Shown here in pieces: positions 43,246-52,399 of a DNA stretch of 64,000 bases. Position numbers and translations under genes: made by a program. The notes beneath the pieces were generated by a model, which searched no databases, was not told where the DNA came from, and saw nothing but the letters and a program-made list of their open reading frames with translations. The DNA is from Fimbriimonadaceae bacterium. GTDB taxonomy: Bacteria; Armatimonadota; Fimbriimonadia; Fimbriimonadales; Fimbriimonadaceae. The stretch is taken from assembly GCA_019638675.1 (NCBI GenBank), contig JAHBTE010000001.1, positions 1,520,605 through 1,584,604 on the forward strand. Direction: 5' to 3'. How positions within the stretch are numbered: the stretch's first letter is position 1; the number at the start of each line of letters is the position of its first letter.

Positions 43246-45105
43246 ATGTCGGCTATCCATTCCCCAGAAGAGAATCCGGTTACATTGCGACATTTGGTTG
43301 TTCCGATTATCTTAGTGCTGTTCTTTGGGATTTCCGTCACTCAGCTTTGGCTCCTTCAAATCGTGCAGTCAGACGCTCTCAAAGAACGTGCGAAGATGAC
43401 GGGATTGATTCTTGATCATTCACTCGCCCCGCGCGGGAAGATTTATGACCGCAACAACGTTTTGCTAGCGGATGTGAAACCTCAGGTCGTTATCACGGCA
43501 AAGCCAGGGATTGCTTCAAAGCATCCAGAAGAACTTGATCGGCTTGCTAAGATTTTGGGCACGACCCGAGCAAAATTGGAATGGCTCATGCGTCAACAAT
43601 GGAGCAAGCAAAGTTTGCCAGTTCCCATTTTTGTCGGCGCAACAATCCAGCAAGGAACAAAAATCGCCGAGGCATCAGATGAGTTTCCGGGGATAGGGGT
43701 TCAGACTTTGCCGATGAGGTCGTATCCTCAGCCAACCCTGGCACCGCAGGCATTAGGTTGGGTTTGGGTTCCAAACGAATCGATTGAGAAGGAACTGAAA
43801 GATAAAGGCGAAGAGTACATTCCGCCGTATGTTGGGCGAGACGGCCTTGAGCGAATGTACGACGACCAACTGCGTGGGATTCCGGGAACCACCACCTACA
43901 CAGTTGATACGCGCAAGCGGCCTCTCAGGGCGATGATGTCAGAGTCTCCACGACCGGGAGACACTCTGATTTTGGGATTGGATTCCAAAGTGCAAGCAGT
44001 TGCAATGGAAGCTTTGGCAGGTCAGAAAGGAGCCGTTGTCGCTCTTGACCCTAATACTGGTGAAGTGCTTTGCATGGCCTCAACTCCCGGCTACAGCTTA
44101 GATATTTTCAATGGCGGCCTTACAGAATCCGAAGCTGATTCAATTTATCAAAACAAAGATATTCCGCTTCTCAAGCGACCAATCGCGGGGCGGTATCCGC
44201 CTGGGTCAACTTGGAAAATTGTCACCGCCATGGCGGCGTATCAGGCTGGGAAGTTCAGCACCCACGATGCGGTCAGTTGTCCGGGCTACCTCACCGTTGG
44301 CAACCGACGAGTGCGGTGCGAAAACCACCCGGCGGCAACTTACGGTTTTACTATGGCTTTTACTAAAAGCTGTAATAGCTACTTCGGAAAACTTGCTCAA
44401 AGGGTTGGGGAAGATCAGTTAAGGGCAACTGCTTCAAGTATCGGTTTTGGAGTGCAAAGTGGAATAGATGTGCCCGGTGAACTCAAAGGGCTTGTGCCAA
44501 GCGATGAATACGTCAAAGAAACTCATAAACGCCCCTGGTCGTTGGGTGATACAAACAACATTGGGATAGGTCAAGGCGATTTGCTAGTCACTCCACTGCA
44601 GATGGCACTTCTCGCGTGCCTGGTCGCTAACGAAGGCGTCAACTACCAACCGCACTTAGTGCGGGGGATTCTCCCCCCAGGCGAAGGTGCAGTGCTTCAG
44701 AAAGTTGAGCGAAAGGAGCTTCACCGGTTTGATGCGGATCAGTCGTTTTGGATATCTTTGAAAGGCGCTATGAGGAATGTCGTGACCTCGGGAACTGCAC
44801 GAGCCGTGCAGATTCCGGAAGTGCCAGTTTGCGGAAAAACCGGAAGTGCGGAAAATTCAAGCGGACGTAAAACTCACGCTTGGTTCGTTGGATATGCCCC
44901 GGCCACAAATCCGAAGATTGCCTTTGCGGTTCTTGTCGAAAATGCCGGACACGGTGGCGCGGTTGCCGCTCCTATCGCTAAGAAGGTGATTGAAGCTTAT
45001 CTGGTAAAGCCGACTCAGAAATCGGATTCAAAAGCCTTGGATATTGATTTGACTTTGACCAGAGAATCGGATTCCGGTCCTGCCAGCGGGCCAGAAGGGC
45101 CGTAG
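43246..45105 (+). CDS. mrdA: Penicillin-binding protein 2 (class B transpeptidase)
   Basis: 619 residues: short cytoplasmic tail, one anchor helix (~17-37), pedestal domain (APRGKIYDRNNVLLAD, GRDGLERMYDDQLRG), and transpeptidase with PPGSTWKIV (S-x-x-K), KSCNSYF (SxN) and CGKTGSAEN (KTG). It cross-links side-wall peptidoglycan with RodA in rod-shaped bacteria. Its last 91 bp overlap the convergent O-antigen-ligase-like gene; the C-terminal ~40 residues after VIEAYL are low-complexity Asp/Ser/Gly. Confidence 0.92.
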   Translation: MSAIHSPEENPVTLRHLVVPIILVLFFGISVTQLWLLQIVQSDALKERAKMTGLILDHSLAPRGKIYDRNNVLLADVKPQVVITAKPGIASKHPEELDRLAKILGTTRAKLEWLMRQQWSKQSLPVPIFVGATIQQGTKIAEASDEFPGIGVQTLPMRSYPQPTLAPQALGWVWVPNESIEKELKDKGEEYIPPYVGRDGLERMYDDQLRGIPGTTTYTVDTRKRPLRAMMSESPRPGDTLILGLDSKVQAVAMEALAGQKGAVVALDPNTGEVLCMASTPGYSLDIFNGGLTESEADSIYQNKDIPLLKRPIAGRYPPGSTWKIVTAMAAYQAGKFSTHDAVSCPGYLTVGNRRVRCENHPAATYGFTMAFTKSCNSYFGKLAQRVGEDQLRATASSIGFGVQSGIDVPGELKGLVPSDEYVKETHKRPWSLGDTNNIGIGQGDLLVTPLQMALLACLVANEGVNYQPHLVRGILPPGEGAVLQKVERKELHRFDADQSFWISLKGAMRNVVTSGTARAVQIPEVPVCGKTGSAENSSGRKTHAWFVGYAPATNPKIAFAVLVENAGHGGAVAAPIAKKVIEAYLVKPTQKSDSKALDIDLTLTRESDSGPASGPEGP

Positions 45106-47141
45106 AGAGCCAGGAACTCACTGGTCAACCTTCGTCCAAGCGCCAGGTTTTCGCGGACATCCTCGGCTGTCTCACCTGCGTAATCTGGGGCTCCGGCATC
45201 AGTCATGCGCTTCACCAATGGCGCGGTGATTTCCATGTATTGAGCGAGGCCTTCGATAGCCGGGAACAGGAGTTCCGCTTTCTTTGCCGGGTCAGTTTCT
45301 AATCCCGCAAGGAAACTTCGAGCTTTAAACGTTTCCGTTGGAATTGCTTCGGGAATTGCCCGGACTTGGTAGGAAACCGCCGATTCAATTTCGATTAACT
45401 TATTTGACGCTACTTTAGCGGTTTCGGTATCGCCAGATTGAATCGCCAAATCCATTTTAAGGGCGTATGCTTTTAGGTTATTGGGGTCAATGTTGAATAC
45501 TCGGTCGTTGATCAAGATCGCCTTGGAAACTTGGTCAATCTCAGCAAATGCCCTTGCCGTGGCTCTTAAAACACGTGGGCTTGGAACTTCAGTAGCAACT
45601 TTTTCGAGTTCGGTTGCTCGGCTTTCCATCGAAGTGGCTCCATACATTGCCACCATATAAGCCGCGTCTGGATCGCCGTAACTTCCGGCACGCAGTGATT
45701 CAATCGCACTGGCGATATCCGCCTGATCGCGCCGGGCGATTGCGGTCATCAGGTTTGCTTTTTGTGCTTCCGAAGCGGCGAAAATCGCGATTGCGATTAA
45801 AGGTGCGACGCAGGAAACCAGCATGGTCGCTAATCTGAGATTTTTAGGTACGGCTTCGGGAGAAGTGCCATCAGTGCTGAGCTGCAAACTCAATCCGACA
45901 AGGATAAACAACAACAGACCTGAGCCAATGAAGGATAGGTTAGATTCTGTCATTCCGTGGGCCGCTAATCCGATTGCGGCCGCAAATACGCCGGCTCGGA
46001 AAGCAACATGCTCGGCGGATTGAATTTTCGTCCCTCGAAGAGCGTATTTCATCCAGACGAAAGCCATAGCCAGGAAAGCAACTAAGGTGAGGATTCCGCC
46101 TTCCGCGGCAAGCTGTAAGTAAGATTGGTGAGCAAAAACAGTGGATTCGGTTAGCCCTGGTTGAGTTGAATAGTGGCGATAAGTACCGACTCCGGTTCCA
46201 GTCGGATGGGTTTTAGCAAGCTCAATCGCCGATTTCCAGAGGTTTTGCCGGAAGCCAACACTTTGTTCTGCGGTAGCTCCAGATTCTGTGACGCGAGCAA
46301 ATGCGGTGGCGGATTTATTAGCGGATGAAGCGGCTTGCCCGAGGCCGAACGCTAGCAAGAACCCAGCAATGAGGGGAACAAATGCGAATCCAATTTTCTT
46401 GAATCCAACTTTGTTGAAGAGAAGGATGGCGATAAAAATAACTAAGCCGACAATCGCCGCGAGATAGCCACCTTTTGATTGGGTTAAGGCAAGGGCGATT
46501 AGGCAGATGGTAGAGCTAATTCCGGCGAGAACTGCTTGATAAGATTTCACCCTGAGCATCAGGCCGGTGAGGAGTAAGTATCCGACTACAAACACACTCG
46601 CGACGGCATTTGGGTTTGTCCAACCAGCGAAGATTCGGAATGTCGGCTCCTTAGCCATGATCGCGACGTATTCTTCAATTCCGCGCAGACCAACTATCGT
46701 GATGCCGAGTCCAAGAGTTGCCGCCAAGATTAGCGGGCGGTTTCCACGGCCAATTGAGCCGATGGTGAGGAATAGCGCGCCGCCATAAATGAACCAAGTC
46801 ACCCATTCACGCATAGCCGCATATTTGAAATCGGTTCCGGCGATAGAAAGTCCAAGGAGTAAAACAAAAAGCGTTAGCAGAATGAGAATTCGCACGTTCG
46901 GGAGTTGAATCACTCGGTTTCGGGTTGCCAATATTGCTAAACCGCCAAGCACAAATAATCCAATAATCAGCCGGCTGAGGTAGGGGAGGGCACCGCCGCC
47001 AAACACTTCGCCAAAGATTCCTAAATCAATTGGCCTCGGGTCAATGCTCACGTGACCGCCAATAATTGGCGCGAGGAACGAAGCGACTAGCAACAACATG
47101 AACTCGGGAGCGAGCGAAAATCGGTTGGATTCTTGATTCAT
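45015..47141 (-). CDS. O-antigen ligase/Wzy-like membrane protein with TPR-like tail
   Basis: 708 residues. About 11-12 membrane helices occupy residues 1-440, with the Wzy_C-type region around GTGVGTYRHYSTQPGL and FAHQSYLQLAAEGG, which has the conserved large periplasmic loop. The C-terminal ~260 residues are helical TPR-like repeats (e.g. AYALKMDLAIQSGDTETAKV). It likely polymerises or ligates surface glycan. It follows two GT2 genes (4-bp overlap) and converges on PBP2 with 91 bp overlap. Confidence 0.82.
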   Translation of the reverse strand: MNQESNRFSLAPEFMLLLVASFLAPIIGGHVSIDPRPIDLGIFGEVFGGGALPYLSRLIIGLFVLGGLAILATRNRVIQLPNVRILILLTLFVLLLGLSIAGTDFKYAAMREWVTWFIYGGALFLTIGSIGRGNRPLILAATLGLGITIVGLRGIEEYVAIMAKEPTFRIFAGWTNPNAVASVFVVGYLLLTGLMLRVKSYQAVLAGISSTICLIALALTQSKGGYLAAIVGLVIFIAILLFNKVGFKKIGFAFVPLIAGFLLAFGLGQAASSANKSATAFARVTESGATAEQSVGFRQNLWKSAIELAKTHPTGTGVGTYRHYSTQPGLTESTVFAHQSYLQLAAEGGILTLVAFLAMAFVWMKYALRGTKIQSAEHVAFRAGVFAAAIGLAAHGMTESNLSFIGSGLLLFILVGLSLQLSTDGTSPEAVPKNLRLATMLVSCVAPLIAIAIFAASEAQKANLMTAIARRDQADIASAIESLRAGSYGDPDAAYMVAMYGATSMESRATELEKVATEVPSPRVLRATARAFAEIDQVSKAILINDRVFNIDPNNLKAYALKMDLAIQSGDTETAKVASNKLIEIESAVSYQVRAIPEAIPTETFKARSFLAGLETDPAKKAELLFPAIEGLAQYMEITAPLVKRMTDAGAPDYAGETAEDVRENLALGRRLTSEFLALYGPSGPLAGPESDSLVKVKSISKAFESDF

Positions 47142-48037
47142 TTGGAAAATCGTCGCCTGATTTTATCTACTTGGTTCTTTGCGAGGAAAGCACCGGCCCG
47201 TAAGCTGAGCGCGGTTGCGGCAAATGCGAGCAAAAAGGGGCGGGCAATTGCTGGTGATTCTTTGACATTATGTTTTTTGTAATACCGAAACATGGATCGG
47301 TGAAACCGCGCGATCATGCGGTTAGGAGCCTTATCGGTACTTCTTCCAATCGCGTGGGTGATCACGGCTTGAGGGAAGTATTTGACCTTGTATCCCGCTT
47401 GCCACGCTCGCTTGCACCAATCAACGTCTTCGCAAAACATAAAAAGGGTGTCGTCAAGCAGACCGATTTTTTCAAGGCAGTCACCTCGGATGAATAAGGC
47501 GGCTCCACTGACCCAATCCACCTCGCGCGGGCCGTCGTGAGTCCAATCTTGCATGAGATAGTCGCGTGTGAACTTATTGTTGGGGAAGAGTCGCCCGAGT
47601 ATTGTGTTCCGAAACGCGGCCGCAACCGGATTCGGAAACTTTCGGCAGGAGTATTGAAGCGATCCATCTGGATTCAGCAATTTCGGCCCGACGATTCCCG
47701 CATCGGGGTTGGATTCCATGAATCCAACTATGGCTTTGATTGCACCGGGATGAACGACTGTATCGCTGTTGAGCAATGCCTTGTGGGTTCCTTTGGCGTG
47801 TTGAACCGCTAAATTGTGGCCTCCGGTGAATCCAAGGTTTTTGGATTGGGCGAGCAAAGTGAATTCGGGATATTCGTTTGCGATCATTTCCGGCGATCCG
47901 TCCTCCGAATTGTTATCGACGACGATCACCTCAAAATTGGCTTCATCTTTGGCTTCTCTCAAGCTCTGCAGGCAAGCCCGAGTGTCATCTATAGTGTTCC
48001 AACTACAGATTGTGATGCTCAGGTTGAAATCCGCCAT
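47138..48037 (-). CDS. Family 2 glycosyltransferase
   Basis: About 299 residues from ATG 48037 (the frame opens at 48073). GT-A fold: SITICSWNTIDDTRACLQSL, VDNNSEDGSPEMI (nucleotide), LLNSDTVVHPGAI (D-x-D-like), VDWVSGAALFIRGD and FCEDVDWCKRAWQAGYKVKY (acceptor/catalytic Glu-Asp). A C-terminal hydrophobic segment may touch the membrane. Resembles rhamnosyltransferases of surface polysaccharide. It overlaps the upstream GT2 gene by 35 bp. Confidence 0.88.
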   Translation of the reverse strand: MADFNLSITICSWNTIDDTRACLQSLREAKDEANFEVIVVDNNSEDGSPEMIANEYPEFTLLAQSKNLGFTGGHNLAVQHAKGTHKALLNSDTVVHPGAIKAIVGFMESNPDAGIVGPKLLNPDGSLQYSCRKFPNPVAAAFRNTILGRLFPNNKFTRDYLMQDWTHDGPREVDWVSGAALFIRGDCLEKIGLLDDTLFMFCEDVDWCKRAWQAGYKVKYFPQAVITHAIGRSTDKAPNRMIARFHRSMFRYYKKHNVKESPAIARPFLLAFAATALSLRAGAFLAKNQVDKIRRRFSK

Positions 48038-48878
48038 GATAGCCTTTTGCCCGAATGAATGCAGCCACAACACTTGCCATATAAATGGCAGGGAGTGCTA
48101 ACCGCTCTGGGCCAACAAGATGCTTCCTCAAATAACGCACCAAGCTGAGATGTGATTCCCAAATCATACTTTTTCTCACCTGTTTGGTGCTGGAACCATG
48201 GTGATGGAAAACCTGAAGGGACGATTCGTACCAACATTTGAACCCGGCTTGCTTCATCCTGTAAAGCAGGTCAACCTCGTTAAAATAGATCGGAAACTGT
48301 TCGTCAAACGGAGAAGACGGGTCGCAGAAATTAGCCAATGCGGATCGCCTAAACAATATGTAAGTTCCCATTGGTTGATCGGCAATCTGGGATTTTTCGT
48401 AGTCGAAATTGCGCTGAGAATAACTTCCGTAGTCAGAATTTGGCCAAATCTTGTCTAATCCGGTGAGCTGACCGAAAATTCCGGCGATGCTAGGAAATCC
48501 GCGGACGGAAGACTGGGTTTCGCCTTCAGGGCCGATAAATTTGACGCTGAGGGCACCGCAATCGGGATGCCGGCTCAGAATATGAACCGCTTTGTGTAGG
48601 TTATCGGGCGGAAGTTCTGTATCGGGGTTGAGTGTAAGAATAAATTCTGAAGTAGTACGGGAGAACCCGATATTGTTGCCTCGAGCATAGCCATGGTTGC
48701 GGTTTTCGGCGCAAAGTTCTACATTGGGGAAGTCACTTTTCACCATTTCCGCGCTTCCATCACTGGAATTGTTGTCAACAACGATGACTTGGTGAGGAAT
48801 GGTTTGCAGGTTCAAAGAACTGACGCACGCACGTAGCTTTTCCTTCGTATTCCAGTTCACAATGACTATGCTAACCAT
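48003..48878 (-). CDS. Family 2 glycosyltransferase
   Basis: 291 residues, same subfamily as the next gene: SIVIVNWNTKEKLRACVSSL, VDNNSSDGSAEMV, LTLNPDTELPPDN, RGFPSIAGIF and YFNEVDLLYRMKQAGFKCWY. Likely cytoplasmic-face enzyme adding sugars to a lipid-linked surface glycan. First gene of the three-gene unit GT2-GT2-ligase; ATG at 48878, with gene order and overlaps indicating one transcript. Confidence 0.88.
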   Translation of the reverse strand: MVSIVIVNWNTKEKLRACVSSLNLQTIPHQVIVVDNNSSDGSAEMVKSDFPNVELCAENRNHGYARGNNIGFSRTTSEFILTLNPDTELPPDNLHKAVHILSRHPDCGALSVKFIGPEGETQSSVRGFPSIAGIFGQLTGLDKIWPNSDYGSYSQRNFDYEKSQIADQPMGTYILFRRSALANFCDPSSPFDEQFPIYFNEVDLLYRMKQAGFKCWYESSLQVFHHHGSSTKQVRKSMIWESHLSLVRYLRKHLVGPERLALPAIYMASVVAAFIRAKGYHGGFQPEHHNL

Positions 48879-49026
48879 GCGGAAAAAAATCGTACCTTTT
48901 AGCGAACTTCTGGTGGTTGGCTCCGTCTGGACGGGTAGTTAGACTGCTTCGATTGGCCTATGGTTCCCTGGGATTTCTGTAGGTTTTGGGGTTAAGGCGG
49001 TATAACGGAAAGGTTGCTGACCTGCT

Positions 49027-49046
49027 CTAGCAAGCGTTTTTGCTAG
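49027..49046 (+). promoter_or_regulatory. Leader hairpin before the NlpC/P60 gene
   Basis: CTAGCAA-gcgttt-TTGCTAG is a perfect 7-bp stem ending 14 nt before the AGGAGG (49061-49066) of the downstream gene. The 192-nt gap between the GT2 gene and this start has no other feature I can name. It may be a leader structure; it does not match riboswitch consensus I know. Confidence 0.35.
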
Positions 49047-49071
49047 GTAGCGATCAAAAAAGGAGGAACAT

Positions 49072-50487
49072 TTGCGGAAGATTCAACACATTCTCGCCCT
49101 GGCTCTTGCTGTCACTTTAGGCAGCGGTGCCGCACAAGCAAATACAACTATTGTTACTCTCACCAATGTCGTCATCTCGGCTCAAGCGAAGACCACCACC
49201 CACACCGTCGTGGCTGGAGATAACGATTGGAGTATCGCCCGAAAATACGGGATTACAGTTAAAGAACTGCACGATTTAAACCCAAGTCTCGATTGGAACA
49301 AACTAAAAGTAGGCGCAAAAGTTAAGGTGCCTGCTAAGAAAGAAGCAAGTAAGCCAGCAGCGAAGCCGGCCGCTCAAACCAACACCAAAACCACCAAGAT
49401 TGCGACGATCACCAAAACCGATGTGAACGTTCGCAGTGGCCCAGGCACCAACTTCGACCAAGTTGTTCAAGTCGCTAAAGGACGAACTGCCGAAGTTCTT
49501 GAAGCTAAGAACGGATGGGTCAAGGTTCAATTTTCCGGCGGAACCATCGGGTGGATTCGAAACGACATGGTTTCGATCAGTACCAAAACGGTAAAGACCA
49601 TGCCGGTGGCGGCTAAAAAGCCAGAAGCCAAACCAGAATCTAAGCCAGAAACCAAGGTTGCTGAACTTCCAGAAACCCCAGCGGCTGGTTCTAACAGCAT
49701 CACGATTACTAACATTGAAGAGCCAAAAGAAGAAGCTCCAGCGGAGCCACAAAATACTGGTTCGGCAATGCCTCTTAAGATTGAGATCACTGGTAACGAC
49801 GTCAACATTCGCAAGGAACCCAAAACGAGTTCTCCGCGAATCGTTCAAGTTACCAAAGGCCGAGTAGCTGATGTTCTGGCACAAAAGGATGGCTGGTATA
49901 AAGTTAAATTCGCTGGTGGCACCATTGGCTGGGTTCACGGAGATTTTGCTGCCCGCACTGATCCAGATGCTAAAGATCCGGTAGTTGCTAAGTCGGAACC
50001 CAAAGCGGCAGGCAAAGGCGTAGACAGCCTGATTTCCACGGCAAAAGACCAAATGGGAATTCGTTATTCATGGGGCGGAACAAGCCGCTCTGGATTCGAT
50101 TGCTCTGGTTTTGTGCAATTTGTTTTTGCTAAGCATGGAGTCAAACTTCCTCGAACTTCCATATCAATGTCGCAGTACGGTGAAAAGGTGCCGTCGCGCA
50201 GCAAGCTCATTGCTGGCGACTTGGTGTTCTTTATCACCCGTGGAAGCCGCGTAAGCCACGTTGGCATCTACATTGGCGATAACAAGTTCATCCACGCCAG
50301 CAGTGGCGGCGGAAGCGTGCGGATTGATTCGCTGAGTAAGGATTACTACAACAATCGCTACGCTGGTGCTCGCCGCGTGGCTAAGTTCAACAAAGCGCTT
50401 TTGGATGATGCTAAGGCCGAACTTGGTCAGAAAGCAATTCCAGAACCAGACCCAGCTTCGTACCAAGGCCCCGAACTCGGGGAATAG
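49072..50487 (+). CDS. LysM-SH3b-SH3b-NlpC/P60 peptidoglycan hydrolase
   Basis: 471 residues from TTG 49072, with a perfect AGGAGG 5 nt upstream. Signal peptide (ILALALAVTLGSGAAQA), LysM domain (~43-92; HTVVAGDNDWSIARKYGITV), bacterial SH3 domain 1 (~115-170; NVRSGPGTNFDQVV), Pro/Glu linker, SH3 domain 2 (~235-295; NVNIRKEP-like), and NlpC/P60 (~320-450) with FDCSGFVQFVF (Cys nucleophile), SHVGIYIGDNKFIHA (His). It cuts stem-peptide bonds of cell-wall peptidoglycan, probably in growth or division. Confidence 0.92.
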   Translation: MRKIQHILALALAVTLGSGAAQANTTIVTLTNVVISAQAKTTTHTVVAGDNDWSIARKYGITVKELHDLNPSLDWNKLKVGAKVKVPAKKEASKPAAKPAAQTNTKTTKIATITKTDVNVRSGPGTNFDQVVQVAKGRTAEVLEAKNGWVKVQFSGGTIGWIRNDMVSISTKTVKTMPVAAKKPEAKPESKPETKVAELPETPAAGSNSITITNIEEPKEEAPAEPQNTGSAMPLKIEITGNDVNIRKEPKTSSPRIVQVTKGRVADVLAQKDGWYKVKFAGGTIGWVHGDFAARTDPDAKDPVVAKSEPKAAGKGVDSLISTAKDQMGIRYSWGGTSRSGFDCSGFVQFVFAKHGVKLPRTSISMSQYGEKVPSRSKLIAGDLVFFITRGSRVSHVGIYIGDNKFIHASSGGGSVRIDSLSKDYYNNRYAGARRVAKFNKALLDDAKAELGQKAIPEPDPASYQGPELGE

Positions 50488-50555
50488 GTTTGGCAATTGA
50501 CCTAAGGCGGTTGCGAGTGCGGCGGCCTTTAGGTCAGAATGAGGTCTCTTAACGT

Positions 50556-50631
50556 GCTCCGGTCGTCTAGCGGTTAGGATGCCGCCCTTTCACGGCGGAG
50601 GTCGCGGGTTCGAATCCCGTCCGGAGTACCA
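50556..50631 (+). tRNA. tRNA-Glu(TTC), host site of a mobile element
   Basis: Acceptor GCTCCGG pairs with CCGGAGT (one G-T at the end), discriminator A, CCA encoded at 50629-50631. Anticodon arm CCGCC-CTTTCAC-GGCGG gives TTC; the T loop is GGTTCGAATCC. Its 3' half is overlapped by the C-terminus of the serine recombinase on the minus strand and ends in CGGAGTACCA, repeated at 62797. Confidence 0.96.
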
Positions 50632-52173
50632 TTCTTCATCAGAAGCCGATTCCAGGCCATTTTCACCGCATTTTTGGGCCAGTTCATACAGGCTTTGGAA
50701 CGGTTCCAGCATAGAAACCTCAACTTTTCCGTCAATGACGGTGGAGTTCCAACCTAGAGCCATGAGTATGTCCCGCCGATCCATCGGCTTAGCTTCAAGG
50801 AACGTTTTCCAAGCGTCTCTTGCGAGTTCCAACATTTGTAGCCCAGTGTCGAACAGATTGCTTTCAGCTCTGTCCATTCCGGAGAGCACAGTTCGGATGC
50901 TCTGCAACTCATCCTCGAACTTTGAACGCAAGTCCTCGTATGTCTCAGAACTGATTCGATCTGCAACATGATCCAGGTAGAGGTTTGAAAGTCGATCTTT
51001 TAGCTTCTGAGCCTGTGATGCAAGGCGACCATCATTCTCTTGTTGGAATTTCTGCTCCTTCTCGATCACATCCTTGAGAGCTTCCTGAAGGGCCGGGAAT
51101 ACGGCGTCTGGGATTGAAATGCTCCTCAAGGCTTCGCTGATCTGCTTTGTAAGGTCTTCCTCTCGAACAACCTTGACTCCAGCGCATGGCCCACGCTTGC
51201 CTGTGCACCTCATATAGCGATACCTCTTTTTCTTCACCTCGCCGGTGAAGGAGCAACCACACCGTCCACATTTGAAAAGGCCCTTGTAGGGGAAGTCTAG
51301 CGTTCCGAAGCCTGCTATGGTCGTACGGCCCTCTAGGATGGCCTGGACACGATTAAAAACGTCCTCAGAGACGATTGCCTCATGCTTGCCACGAACTGAG
51401 ATGTCATCCCACTCAACCCAACCGATGTAGGCTTTGTTTTGGAGCATCCGGTGAACACTCGCATTCGCGGGAATTTTGTCCTTCCTCGTTCGTAAACCAA
51501 TCTCAATCGCAAGTTGACGACATTGACTAATGCTGTACTTCCCAGAAGCATAGGCTTGGAATAGCTCACGAACTAAGGGTGCTCTTTCGTCATCTGTGAT
51601 GATCTTCTTCTTCGACCCAGTTGTAACGTTCAAATAGCCGAGAGGAGCACAGGATGGAAAGTAGCCCTCAAGAGCTTTCATCTTCATCCCTTTGACGACC
51701 TCTGCTTTCAAGTTCTTGATAAAATGCCGCCCCATTAAGGCTTGGAACTCGAAAGTCAACCACTCATTGGCTGAGCTACCTTTGCTGATCTTTTGCCCAT
51801 CCTTCACCATGATGAAGCTCGCGGCAAAATCGTTGACCAACATTTCAAGGAGGATAAGTTCCTTGTGCGAACGGGAGAAACGGTCGGGTTTCTCAATAAG
51901 AACCGTTACGCCAGGATTTTCACGAACGAATCTGTCCAATTGAGAGATTCCTTTGCTCACGCTATCAATCTTAGAAGCTGATTCCGCTTCGATAATGCGT
52001 TCGACAATTGTCAAACCCTTGTCAGAAGCATATCGTTCAATAAGCATGGTCTGAGCATCAAGAGAGAAACCTTCCTTCGCCTGGTCCTCAGTGGATACGC
52101 GGGCATAAAGAACTGCTTTGTTCTGGTTAGAGGCGGTCAGTTCTGAATTTTGTTGCTTACGCGGTCGTGCCAT
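50590..52173 (-). CDS. Large serine recombinase (integrase)
   Basis: 527 residues. Resolvase domain 1-150: YARVSTEDQ with catalytic Ser, then EKPDRFSR; recombinase domain ~165-290; zinc ribbon CGRCGCSF...CTGKRGPC at ~300-340; then a coiled coil (KDRLSNLYLDHVADRISSET region). The last ~14 codons (YSGRDSNPRPPP) are read from the complement of tRNA-Glu, so the native C-terminus was created by, or would change on, integration. It would integrate and excise the element. Confidence 0.92.
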   Translation of the reverse strand: MARPRKQQNSELTASNQNKAVLYARVSTEDQAKEGFSLDAQTMLIERYASDKGLTIVERIIEAESASKIDSVSKGISQLDRFVRENPGVTVLIEKPDRFSRSHKELILLEMLVNDFAASFIMVKDGQKISKGSSANEWLTFEFQALMGRHFIKNLKAEVVKGMKMKALEGYFPSCAPLGYLNVTTGSKKKIITDDERAPLVRELFQAYASGKYSISQCRQLAIEIGLRTRKDKIPANASVHRMLQNKAYIGWVEWDDISVRGKHEAIVSEDVFNRVQAILEGRTTIAGFGTLDFPYKGLFKCGRCGCSFTGEVKKKRYRYMRCTGKRGPCAGVKVVREEDLTKQISEALRSISIPDAVFPALQEALKDVIEKEQKFQQENDGRLASQAQKLKDRLSNLYLDHVADRISSETYEDLRSKFEDELQSIRTVLSGMDRAESNLFDTGLQMLELARDAWKTFLEAKPMDRRDILMALGWNSTVIDGKVEVSMLEPFQSLYELAQKCGENGLESASDEEWYSGRDSNPRPPP

Positions 52174-52399
52174 TGTTCGTTCTCCCGTTTTGTGCTTGGA
52201 TCAGAGATTTCATGTATCCGGTCAGGGCAAGCAGAAACGCATCCGCTTCTGATTGCGAAACTTTCCGGCTCAGGATGGTGCTCCACACCTCTGAGCCGGA
52301 AGCCGTCATGTAAGTAGTGTTGCCTGCTTTCGTGTTGGTTTGCAAGCCATCAGATGCCCCATTAGAGGCTGTTTTTAAGTTCGTTTGTGTACGTTTCAA
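52157..52399 (-). CDS. Small protein upstream of the recombinase
   Basis: 80 residues, Ser/Thr/Asn-rich start then a helix (SQSEADAFLLALTGYMKSLI). It overlaps the recombinase start by 17 bp. No family recognised; could be a recombination directionality factor, which is inference from position only. Confidence 0.5.
   Translation of the reverse strand: MKRTQTNLKTASNGASDGLQTNTKAGNTTYMTASGSEVWSTILSRKVSQSEADAFLLALTGYMKSLIQAQNGRTNNGTTA

Noticed and set aside
48879-49071. c-di-AMP (ydaO) riboswitch before the NlpC/P60 gene
   Set aside because: Such genes often carry one, but the conserved riboswitch sequence blocks are absent; only a simple hairpin is seen.
49303-50052. 249-codon minus-strand ORF
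   Set aside because: Lies wholly inside the LysM-SH3-NlpC/P60 gene; low-complexity Phe/Arg-rich shadow.
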